From: Pyrocephalus nanus
Taxonomy: Eukaryota; Chordata; Aves; Passeriformes; Tyrannidae
Length of the DNA: 64,000 nucleotides
Assembly: GCA_038380795.1 (NCBI GenBank)
Contig: CM076275.1
Span: 6,605,001-6,669,000, forward strand
Direction: 5' to 3'
The notes beneath the pieces were generated by a model. That model ran no database searches and was not told the origin of the DNA. It worked only from the letters and a program-made list of their open reading frames with translations. This document shows, piece by piece, positions 1 to 10,145 of this stretch. Each line of letters opens with the position of its first letter. The stretch's first letter is position 1. Both the position numbers and the translations under genes were made by a program.

Positions 1-979
1 ATTAAAACAAGAGTACGCATATGAAGAGCTTTCTTTCAGTACATGACAACTCTCACACAATGGTATCTTGATGTCTCAACATGCATTCAGATCTCTGCAT
101 ATTAAGAATGATTGGGAAGGAAGCAGTGTCAAAACACATTGATCAAATGTTTGTGTGTCAAGATTTAATTATTCCCATATACAGGAAACAGTGCTTTGTG
201 TAGGTTTAAAAAAAAAATCCTATCACCAGAAGTAAGAACATAAACAAATGTACTAAACAAATCAGAAGTGGAATTTTATAGCATTTTTGCTTTCTTGGGA
301 CATCATAATGTCTAATCTGCAATAACAGAAGAGCGATAGATATGCACACAGAGGTAGTTAGATGATCAGTAATTGATTGTTTTCTTCTCAAAGAACAAAC
401 TTGTTGTATTGCAAAATGTGAGAGTGCTTTCCTTTTATGTGTCAGCATTGATTGTACATAAAACATGTGATAGAGGGTGTCTGGAAATGGTAATTAAAAC
501 TGTAGGGTTTCAAAAGTGAGCATTGATTATATTTCAGGGCCATACCTTTCAGTTAAAAGTTAAAGAGTAAACAACAGTAATTCAGCTGGAATGCTCTGAG
601 GCATCAGGACCAGGAGCAGACTTGAAATGACAATTCAAGTCCTACCTTTGCAATTGTTCTAGTCAAAAGTGGAACATCGCAGGTTAATTATATTTAAGAG
701 AGGAACTTCGATGGTGTCCTCCTTTTCAACTTCCACTAGCAACTTTTAAGTGATTAAATCCCTTAATTAAGTACTCATTGCTTCCTGTGAAACATGGCTT
801 AGGTGTCTGTAGGCAACCCTCTAGTGCTGGCCTTGTCTGGTAGGCAGGGAGAGGGGATTGGGAGGGGGATGTGCTGCTCAAATGACAGTAGTTGGCTTCA
901 GATGTTGTTCAGGTGAGGAATATGAAATATTTTTTTCAAAGCTTGAAATTATGTGGCTCAGCCAGTCACAAAACCCATT
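1..979. other. Non-coding spacer
   Basis: AT-rich sequence with no recognisable gene, repeat family or RNA. The minus-strand open frame of 86 codons near 206-466 has no splice context, domain or codon pattern to support it and is of chance length. Confidence 0.6.
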
Positions 980-1024
980 GGTGTAGATCAACAGGACTTC
1001 AGTAGAATTATGCCAATTTACACC
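980..1024. repeat. Short imperfect palindromic interspersed repeat
   Basis: The left arm GGTGTAGATC (980-989) matches the reverse complement of the right arm AATTTACACC (1015-1024) at 8 of 10 positions, around a centre containing GACTTCAGTAGAATTATGCC. From memory, this layout (GTGTAAATC, then a CATTGACTTCAATG-like centre, then GATTTACACC) recurs across bird, turtle and crocodilian genomes. I cannot give the family name. A second, clearer copy is at 58748-58804 and a half-copy may lie near 11791-11818. Confidence 0.45.
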
Positions 1025-2631
1025 ATGTCAGAAAGTAGCAGTAATTTGGCTTACTTCAGCTGCACACTGCTAGAAGCAACACAACTTGTTCCAAAGAGGT
1101 CTCATGTTTTGTTGCTAATAGATTATGTTTAGTTAAATAACAATACATGTTAGCGTTGCCTTATTATGCACTTGTATAAAAGGGTAAAAAATAAATTGTC
1201 CTTGTGAGATGAACCAGTACTTTTATTGTGACACTTTAAGGAAAGCGACAAACCTATAAGTAAGTAAAAATTGAGAGTTCAAGTGTTTTCCAGGAAGCAC
1301 TTACGTGATTTAACTGCTGGTGGTGTTTGTTTCTGGGCACAACACTTTTGCTGCCTAAACCACATATACTGCCAGAAAATCCCAAAGTGTGTTTTGGCTT
1401 TTGGAAGCATGCAGGCAAAAATAATGTAAGATTGTTAATCCTGAATCACTGGATACCTGCCCTGATAAGTTTGCATCAGTAATTTAGAAGCTCAAATGGA
1501 GTCATATCTAATTCCTAGCCTACTGAAGGCAAGTTCTGTTTTTTGCAGAAAAGTGTACCAAGCAAATGAATTTTCACCACAAATGAAAATACTAACTGCC
1601 TTTGGAAGTGAGATTATTAATAGTCCTTAAATTGATGTTTTGGCTGCTGGTAGTCCCTGCCTTGCCGAGGAAGAATGGACATTAGACTATTTCACATCCA
1701 TAAAAATGGTTAGATTAACATTATGCACAGCATTAGATGATCAGAGAGGAATAACAGGCTCTGTAGGGCTCATTTCCTCTCCATACATTTCTGCTTGTCC
1801 AACAGTGACACTTGCATTATTTGGAATGACCTTGACTGCGAGGTGTTCTTGAGTGCTGAGAGTTTGCTGCAGAAAAGCTAAATCAGCTCAGTTAATATTC
1901 CTGTAGCAACAAAAATGAGCATGGGGGACATGTGGTACTGGAGGTATTTTGGCCTGATTGCTCACAAACTGTGTTTGATCACTAGACAAGAAGACAGTGT
2001 CATGCCTGGAAATGGAGTGTGATGCCTTTAATGCAGTTATACCCCCTTCCTGTAATAGCAGCTGGGTGAGGAAAAAGTGTTTATCACCTCCACGATTGCA
2101 TCAAGAGGGCAAATTACTCTTCTGTAAAACTTGGTGACTGTGAGCAAGCTTCTCACAACCTGTCTTGCTGCAGTCAGGGTTTTATTTATTACTAGAGGAA
2201 CTCTTAACATCTCAAATGCAACTTCCGTGTTTCATTATTAAACAGCAGAGTTTTCAGCTTGAGTTTTAAAGCTGGTGTTTTTAGGCCTGCAACCTCTCAT
2301 CTGAAGGACATAGCGAGAAGGGCTTCCTGCTTTCTGAGTCAGTATTTAATGCTTGGGAAATGTACATCCCAATTGAAGTTTGCCTTCAGAAGATTCTAAT
2401 TAGGACAGAATGATTTGATTTTTCAGAGGGTACCTTTTGGGTCTCCTGAAATAACAAGACAGCCACAAGGGTGGTGCAGAGCAGGTATCACAGGTTATTG
2501 TCATCTTTGCGACTGTCAGAAGTGTTTTGGTGGAAAGCAAACCCATGCGTTTGAATAAATAAATATTTTTTACCTCCTTTGTGGTTTTCATGCCGAAAAA
2601 AACCTGTCGAGTTTGAGGTATAATGACTGAC
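1025..2631. other. Non-coding spacer
   Basis: No gene, RNA or recognised repeat seen. Composition is ordinary AT-rich avian spacer. The open frames are short and unsupported. Confidence 0.55.
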
Positions 2632-2657
2632 TTTTTTTTGTTTGTTTGTTTGTTTGC
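2632..2657 (+). repeat. (TTTG)n simple repeat
   Basis: A run of eight T followed by about four to five TTTG units. This could be the A-rich tail of an old retroposon in the opposite orientation, but no body is recognisable beside it. Confidence 0.8.
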
Positions 2658-3221
2658 AGTGGCATGAAAATTTTCAGAAAAACTGAGTGATGTTTTAAGC
2701 AACTTCCCTGCAGGATGCGGAGCCACTTAGGTATTATTTTCCATATAACTTTATACAACAGAGCAGGAGTGAGGAGGCAGGAGAGCAAAGTGTAAAGTGG
2801 CCTCTCGGGGGGGGGTAATGATATGGTATGCATTGCAGAGGAAAGCAGGCAAGTGTTTGAAATCGCTGCAGTTAGTCTAGGGTGTGTGAATAAAGACAAG
2901 AATTACCCTGTCTCTGGTCTTCTGTCACAGCTGAAAGGCTGTTGTGTTTGCTCACAGATAGTGTTTTATTGGCTAACTCATCTTTTCTGGTCCTGAATTC
3001 TGGGTGCAGAGGGGAGACCTTACAATTGATGGTTAAATTTCAGAGGGAGCTCCTGAACAGTCTCTGGAGAAGGGTGAGTTCCCAGCTGTAAAGGCTGGTG
3101 CTTGGTTTGACGCAGCAATGACCAAGGCTTGAAACACGTTTCTGCCAGAAATGTCTGGACAGACTTACACAGGCAACAGTTTTGTCTTTAATCTCCTTTC
3201 CAATAAGAAGATCAGCATGTT
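2658..3221. other. Non-coding spacer
   Basis: Nothing recognisable apart from a G run of nine at about 2808-2816. Overlapping minus-strand frames of about 105 codons here are of chance length. Confidence 0.5.
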
Positions 3222-3360
3222 GTCCAAGGCCAAGGTGGATGGAGCTCTGAGCAGCCTGGTCTAGTGAAAGGTGTCTGTGCCCACGGCAGGTGGTTTGTAA
3301 CCAGATGATCTTTATGGTCCCTGCTAACCCAAACCATTCTATGGTTCATATCATTCTGTG
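3222..3360 (+). mobile_element. CR1 LINE 3'-end fragment, sense orientation
   Basis: The segment carries the ordered landmarks of the avian CR1 3' end: GAGCAGCCTGGTCTAGTG, then AAAGGTGTCTGTGCCCACGG, then AGATGATCTTTATGGTCC, then AACCCAAACCATTCTATGG, finishing in degenerate ATTCTRTG units. CR1 is the dominant non-LTR retrotransposon of birds and its copies are usually 5'-truncated like this one. Only the last 140 bp or so remain, so no open reading frame is expected. Substitutions relative to the remembered consensus suggest moderate age. Confidence 0.9.
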
Positions 3361-6300
3361 TCTGTGGATGGTGGAAGGACCCATCTTCCTATTTTCCTGA
3401 TTAACATTCGGAGGCACCTTGAACCTTCTTATCCCACCAGCTGTGCACCAAGAAGAGAGATTCCTGGGCACTCAGGTCTTCAATCAGCCATGTAACCATG
3501 TATGGCAAACAATGCTTCAAAACCTAGAGCTGCTGAGAGATAAAGGTCTCCAGGCTTGTGCTGTGTGGCCACAGTGCTGTCAGTGGGGTCTCCATGTGGC
3601 ACTGGGCTCTGGCTTCCTTTTCAGTTGAGTTTGTAAAAGCGAGGAAGGATTTCAAAGCCGAGCAGCAGACGTGAGCCTTTGCCCTTGGGAATTCATTGTT
3701 GCTGCCTGGCACCGAGATCCTCTGTGTCAGAAGAGGGGAATTTAGTGCAAGCTGTAGTAGGTATAAACACAGAGGCTTTTTGTTTCTGTCTGAAGTCACC
3801 TCGTCGAGCTTTCGGGCTGGTATGTTGGCAGCTGAGCAAAAGGCTGTTTATTCTACAGGACTCTCTGCACAGTTTGGAATGGCTTCCAAATACAAATCAG
3901 TGGCTTGTTCCCCAAAAAGCACGTCAGAAACTTTTATTGCATGTGTCAGTCGTTGCTCTTGCTTTTATGTGTCAGCTTGGAGGAGCCAGCGTGGTTAGAG
4001 CATTGTGTGTAATCTCCAGACAAGTTTTGCAGCTTTGCCAGTGGAATGCATATTTTGCTTATAAAGTTTTAAATTATTATCTGTATACTTGTGAAGACCT
4101 TTATTTAGCTAAGCCACTTGTCTGGTCTTGAAAGTGGCAGAAGAGAATCCTGCTCCCTTCCCTTCTTGCTTTCCCTCTGTCCTCCAAATTGACATAAATA
4201 ATGTCCTTTCTCCTTGGTCTCCCAAAAATGTAGGTCGCATTTCAATGAGAACTATAAAATCGCAGGCAACTTCTGTTCCTCTCATATTTCCCTTTGCAAA
4301 ACAATGTCATGTAATTGCAGTCTGTCTGTGGGATTTGTTGATCCTTGTAGGATGAAGTGCCTGCAATTCCTTCTGCTTCCCCTCCCCTGGAAATCCCTTG
4401 CACGCTTTGTGTGCCGCATATCAGCTGTGGCAGATCCTCTCTCCCTGTTGGTGTTGGTAGCTCTCTTCAGCAGCCTGCTACTGCTCAAAGCTTTAAAGTG
4501 GTGAAAGAGGAGGATGAGGAGTAATTAACAAACTGCTCTAACATTCCTTGCAGCGATGGAGTCACTCAAGTCAGGTGTGTTGTGGGGCACACACTCTGGA
4601 AGATGTAATTGTGTTATTGCTGCTGCTCTGATGGAGCCGCAGGGAGCCTGATGCAGAAACCAAGTTCCTTCTTTGCATTGGCCCCTTTTGATATCCTGCT
4701 CACCAAGATCTGCATTTTCCAAAGTCTCAAGCTTCCTTTGCTTTTCAAGTGTTCCTCAGCTTTGAGGGGAGCAAGGGGATGATCAGGGTTGTAAGACAGA
4801 ACTGCCTGAATTTTCACACTTACCCAAAATGTTGTTTTTTTTTTTTTTTTCTCTTTGCCTTTTAAGTCTCTTGTTTATGGAAATAATAGTTTTTCCTTGT
4901 CGTTTCCCTTTTCCTCTGGAAGATGAAACTGCAGATTAAGTAACATCACCCATGGGTGCTCTTGTGATGGTTATTGGCTTCCTTTGAAATACTGAATTGT
5001 TCTCTGTTCCACAAACTGTAACGCTGGCAAATAGGGATGTGTGGATATAGATTTTTTACAATGGTGTCTATCTATTCAACAACTCTTTGAGATGTTATTT
5101 TTTTTTTTATTTTTTAAAATTCTTTACACGGCCTTAAGACAAATGGTAAAATCTTTACCATGAACAAGGAGATGTTATTTGAGAGCAGCAAAATGTGAAG
5201 TCACTCTTCTGCTAAACTTTCTCAAAGCAGCTTTGTGACATAGGTCAGATCTGCTGTTTTTTTTCAGCCATGAATATCCATCTGGGAGCAGCAGCAACAT
5301 GTTAGCTTCATGTTAGCTTGAAGTCAGAATGCTAACTTTAAATTTAAAATCACTTTAAGTGTTTAATTTGTGAATGTATTTATTAGCTCAGTAAATGGAA
5401 CCTAGAAGAGCAAAACAAATTGCTGGTGTGGCATCATAAAAGGACTTGTTTCTAACTTGGTGAAAAGGACTTTCTGTGAAAATAACCTGCAAGGGGAAAA
5501 AAAAAAGTTACGTGAATGTTTCAGTAATTCACAGTGAATATGAATATAAAAACTGTGCTTGTCTAGTAGCACAGATTTCATTTTGTGGGAAAAGAAAATT
5601 ACAGATACTTTATGACAGAAATATGAATGTCAAGGAGAAAGAATTAATAAAATGGACTAGGGAATTCTTCATTCCAGGAATTGCTCTTTTCAAAGAAATT
5701 TTTTTGTTCATTTATGTTCTGCTGCTTTACCCTTTTCAAAGTGCCTGTGTGAGCTTTTGGGCTTTAACTCCTGGAAAAGATTACAACTCTTCTGCATAAA
5801 AAAATGCATCTGACTTATGGGAGTTTCTCATGGTAATGGTTCCTTCTACTGAAGAAGCTCTTGACATGTTTTTAAATAATTCATACAGATTAAATATGAC
5901 TGTTTGGACAATTGTTTTTGCCCTAATTCAACACTTGACTTAAGCTTGAAAGTTGTTTCATTCTTCTCCATTTACTTTTGTCTCAAGTATGGACTTTCTG
6001 TTGTGCAGTTGTAAATTAGCACATTGCATCATGTTTCCAGATAAAAGTTCAATAAAAATTCTTATGTCTGTGTGGTTTCCCAACAGAAAAAAATTGGATT
6101 GCTCTGAGATAGTTTAAGGGGGAACAGAATATTTTATGGAATTTGGAATCACAAGTTACTTTTAAATACCTTTAAAAAAGCAGTTAGGAGAAAAAAATAC
6201 TGAATTGTCTACTTAATGGAAATCCTATTTTGAATTAAGCCACTTACTCTAGGCTTCCATGGTCTAAATATGTGTATCACAAATGCAGTATTTTATTGTC

Positions 6301-7690
6301 CCCAAAAATTATGGGTGAGGGAGAAAATAAAAAATCTGTTCCACTAGACCCTGGCTAAGAGACTGTGTGTATGATCCCCAGCCTGCCTCTGGAAGGCTTT
6401 GTAGTAATGGGGGCTTAAGGAAGAAAGTAATCAGTGGCTTAACCTTAAAAAAAACCCACTTGCCCTGAAAGAAAGCTCAGTAGATGCTATCAGCCACATT
6501 CCACTTAGAGCCTCTCCAGATGTTTGTGGAAATGTAAGTGGATTTAAGTGTCCTTAAGAAACAGTGTGGTTGATGAAATCAGCCAGATTCAGGGATAGGT
6601 GTGCATCGTTCTGCAGCCCATTAATACACAGATTTCTTTCTTTCTTTTCTCACTCTCATTAAAACTTCTGAAATTAGTGGGAAGAAAGTGGCAACTTTTG
6701 TTTGAACTTCATTCCTTTGATGCTGCATATGAACAGTTCTAAATGTACTATATTTCAAGAGCACAGAGTACAGGTTGGTCAACAGGGATTCTGAACTTGA
6801 CAGAAACAAATGTGAATTATTTTTTTTTCCCTTGAATGTTGCAGTTTTGTTTCTGCTGATGTGGGCTCTGTCATAGCAATTTCTGTGGAGTAAATTATTA
6901 CTAAATGTTAGGTGGTAGTGGTGATTATTTCAAAGATAAGGTAATCTAGAAGAGACAGCTTGCACAGGAAAAGCAGTCAGTCATATTAACAAAACTGGCA
7001 ATAACTGCCACAAAACATCATCATCATTTTATACTGCTTTTGGTCATGCTGTTGAGCTAGATGAACTATGTCCTTGTTTGTGTTTCAGAGAAGAAATCTG
7101 AAATACAGGCACTTCAGGGAAAATGCAAGTGCCTTGATTTATTGATGTTATTTTATCAATTTTGCACAGGTTTTGCAGGGAGGAGGGAAGGAAGGAAGAT
7201 TAGCAATTTCAGATGAAGACGGGCAGAAATGGTCACAAATGCCTGTCACACCCAAAAGCAGTAATCAAATTACTGCTGCGAAGCAAAATGATATAATTGA
7301 TTATGAAACCTGAAATCAGTGCCTAGAGCACTAGGAAAGCTGGCAGTGTGAGGCAGTGTGTTTAAAAAGGAGAGGGGGTGCAGATGTATTAATATGCTTT
7401 TAAGGAGAAGGAATCTTCTGCAGGAGGACACGGTGTCAGTAATTTATGGGCACGAACAAAATGCTACATCAGTGATTTATGGTGTCAGGCAGGGCTAATA
7501 ACGTGATTAGGGTTCAGAGTTTAATTTACTTCCCTCTTTAAAAGACAAGAATTATCTACTGTGAAGACTCATATGAGTTGTTTCAAATGGTGTGTGAGGA
7601 CCCTTCTGGGTTAAACTGGATGACCAGTTTTAAAGCAGAGAGGCAATGGGCATTGCATGTTTCTTAGACATATGGTATCCATGAACAAAT
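3361..7690. other. Non-coding spacer with T tracts
   Basis: No convincing gene. Holds T16 at 4835-4850 and T-rich sequence around 5098-5118. The two plus-strand frames around 3679-4131 (up to 150 codons) overlap each other, lack splice context and have no recognisable domain. An AATAAA at about 6051 followed by a TGTCTGTGTGG stretch resembles a polyadenylation site, but with no attached gene it is not callable. Confidence 0.5.
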
Positions 7691-7787
7691 CTTTTTTTCT
7701 TTTTTGTTCTTTTTTTCCCTTTTTTCCCATTTTTCTTCCCCCCCCCTTCTTTTTCTGTGTTTTTGTTTGTTTGTTTTTGTTTTTCTT
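7691..7787 (+). repeat. Polypyrimidine tract, T/C then (TTTG)n
   Basis: Almost 100 bases of nearly uninterrupted T and C, including a C9 run around 7738-7746, then TTTG units. It is a low-complexity tract. Such homopyrimidine stretches can adopt triplex structure, though it lacks clean mirror symmetry. Confidence 0.85.
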
Positions 7788-8349
7788 AAAGGAAGAAACT
7801 ATGTAACAAAAGTACTAGGAAACTAGGTGACATCTATTCCCAGTACACTCAATCTGTCATCAGATTTCCTTTTTTACATGCACCCCCATATAGCAGAATC
7901 ACAATTTGTGTGGGACGAGCACTTTTCTTTTAGAACCTTAGCAGGATAGGAGACTTCATAATGCTGTTGCTGGTGTAGGGTTTCTACTGTCATTTGTATG
8001 TTAGAGAGCATCCCTCTCAATTCAGTTGAGAGGGTTTGAGTTGAATATCACTAGTTAAGATACCAGTTGCTGACCGAACTGATTCCAGTCAGTAGGCACT
8101 TGCTCTAGGCCTTTTTCTTTATATTTCTGAGTTCACATGCCTCTGCAGTCTCTGAAGTAATTAATATTAACATAATATTTTATCAGCATCTATCAATATG
8201 TGAAACCAAACTCAGGAAAACCTAGAGGGGAACAAATCATGAAGTTCATGGACGACAGGTGAGATTGGGGTTAGCAACTGAAAACACCAATTCGGGTGCA
8301 AGCCACGGTTCTGCTGCTGCAGTCCCTTGTCTGGGGACAAGGCTGCTGG
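7788..8349. other. Non-coding spacer
   Basis: No gene recognised. It contains a small perfect inverted repeat, CCTTGTC-TGGG-GACAAGG, at 8324-8341, just beyond the stop codon of the open frame on the minus strand. There is no T run after it that would suggest a functional RNA end. Confidence 0.45.
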
Positions 8350-8654
8350 TCAGTGTGCATGGAGTGGCAGTGACTTGCAGTTCCCACAGGTCCCACCTCT
8401 CAGGGCAGAGCTAACAGGAGCAGGTCTGGTTCTGTCTGGGCTGGCATCAGTGAATGCCTTTGGGGACTGAGAGGAGGCAGAATATGGGCTGGTGGCAGGA
8501 GTTGTAGGAGGTTCTGACTGAATAACCTCCCTGGGAGCTTCTGGCTGCCTCACAGGGGAGTCCCTGTAGGTCTGTGGTTGGCTCACTGTGACTGGCACTG
8601 GCACCCATCTCCTGGTACATGACCTGACACAGCTGATGTGTCTCATCACCTGCA
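8350..8654 (-). CDS. Possible terminal exon, unrecognised product
   Basis: On the minus strand a good splice acceptor (TTATTTTTCAG, ending at 8655) is followed by about 101 open codons to a TGA at 8350. The first ATG lies 3 codons in and there is no start context, so if real this is a last exon and not a whole gene. The predicted peptide begins with basic and cysteine residues. Most of the rest is rich in Pro, Ser, Thr and Ala, like a disordered tail, and ends in a GGTCGNC segment. The codons look bird-like (GTG, CAG, CCA, GCC), which is a subjective impression. A second very strong acceptor (T-rich tract, then CTTATTCAG) lies about 130 bp upstream near 8785. A 70-codon frame at 8765-8977 has a fair ATG context (GCCATGT) but no good donor. 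No family is recognised. Chance is the main alternative, since frames of 100 codons are expected here. Confidence 0.2.
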
Positions 8655-8984
8655 CTGAAAAATAAGATACTTGACCATTAGAATGAAAATTTGGTCAGTT
8701 AAGGATATTTACTTTTTTTTTTATCTTAACCTATAAGAACTCTTCTGTTGGCACAGATTTGAAGTCATTTGACTATCTTAATCTGAATAAGAAAAAAAAG
8801 AAAAAGGTGCTTGATTCTCGGTATCAAATGACTTAGTTTCTTCTGGAAGATACCAAAACCAGAACTGCCTGTTGTTGTGACTGTCTTGGTATCCTCTGGG
8901 CTAACGTGAGTGATATTTGCATAGTTTGTCGCAGTGGTGAAAGTATTGCTTGCACGAAGACCCCAGGAGTTAGACATGGCATCA

Positions 8985-9919
8985 TTACACTAATTTATGG
9001 ATGAGAAATGAGGCCCAGAGAAAACCCTAGTTTTCGAGGTTGAGGAAGCCAGAGTCTGCAGGAGGAGGGAACTAATCACCCCAGAAGCAAGGCTAGTGTA
9101 GGTAAAAAATGAGTTATCTTATTGCTTCCTTCATTAGGAAATCTGTTTGCAATCCCAAGCCCCGGTGACACTGAGCATTTGCCACCCAATTCTCTAAATC
9201 TGCTTTTTGAAAACAGTTTCTCTTCCCTGTTTGCCCTGCAGAGCTGCTGCTTTGCTATCTTGAGCATCCTCCTCTTTCTCAGTTTTCAATTAATCTTTCC
9301 CTGCTCATCTCAGTCTGTTCCTCTGGCTGGCGCAGAGCTCTCCCGACAGCTCTCATCTGTGGGAGGGAAATGTGATTTAATGGAGAGGAAAGAGGAGCTG
9401 AGTGCTTATGCCTGTGAGCGATATTTGAGCTGCAGGTTTATTGCCATACACACCTCACCTTGCTTAAAGTCTGCTCCGGTACCTCCGGAGATCTCTTCCA
9501 TCCCTTGCGGCTTTCTTCAAACTTTTCTGGACAAACTTCTTGGCTGCTTCGGCTGCTGTGGGTAAAACTTTGGGCAGATGCAGTGCTCTTGCTCTGACCT
9601 TCAGTATCGCTCCCACAGCTTGTGTGAAATACCATACAAACCTCAATGCAATTTTCCATGGCTGCTGAAGTCACTGTAGGCAAAGTGTCACATTAATGGA
9701 GGAGCCACGGGGGATTCTGATTGTGCTGTTGCTTCTGATTGTCACACCGGCTTAAAGATAAGTTATGCTTGGGCTAGTCTGGCCACATCTCCCCGTGCAT
9801 TTCGCTTGGGTATAAAATAATCCACACCTAGATGCTTTTCTATTATCAAAATGCTTTAGGTGAGTTTGGGCTTAAAGGCTTTCTGTGTGAGATTGGTCTA
9901 GGAGAGTCATTTGTGAGGC
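8985..9919. other. Non-coding spacer
   Basis: No gene recognised. A plus-strand frame of 147 codons spans 9122-9565. It has an ordinary hydrophobic/cysteine-rich composition, no domain and no splice signals, and overlaps open minus-strand frames, so I treat it as chance. Around 8998-9024 there is weak likeness to the ancient mammalian-wide SINE (MIR) antisense core, too short to call. Confidence 0.45.
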
Positions 9920-10145
9920 AGGAACCTTACTGGGAGCAGGAGGGGGAATTGAGGCTGTAAAGGGAGGGGATTTTAGAAGATAGGGGGAACTGAGGCGGGA
10001 ACTGGATATTGGGCAGGAAATTCTTGCTGGGAGTCTGAGAGGGAAGGTATTTCAAAAATGAGTTTGTGTGGAAGTTGAAGTACTGGTTGGATGTCTGGTG
10101 AGAACAGTGGGTACTAGGTGGGCTGGACATCTGCTGGCAAATGGA
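9920..10145 (+). other. Strongly G-skewed, C-poor block
   Basis: About 225 bp in which the + strand is rich in GGGA, GGAACTGG and GGCAGG words and nearly devoid of C. It contains GGGGG runs around 9940 and 9983 and a GGGAGGGG near 9961. Partial repetition (GGAATTGAGG, GGAACTGAGG, GGAACTGG) suggests a decayed minisatellite. The 114-codon minus-strand frame here is a by-product of the skew. Confidence 0.5.

Noticed and set aside
3679..4131. Plus-strand open frame of 150 codons
   Set aside because: A second frame is equally open across it. The composition is arbitrary, with no domain and no exon signals.
6040..6080. AATAAA followed by a GT-rich stretch, like a polyadenylation site
   Set aside because: AATAAA is frequent in AT-rich DNA and no exon lies upstream.
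9122..9565. Plus-strand open frame of 147 codons with a hydrophobic segment
   Set aside because: The hydrophobic stretch comes from T-rich DNA. There is no family likeness, and the opposite strand is also open.
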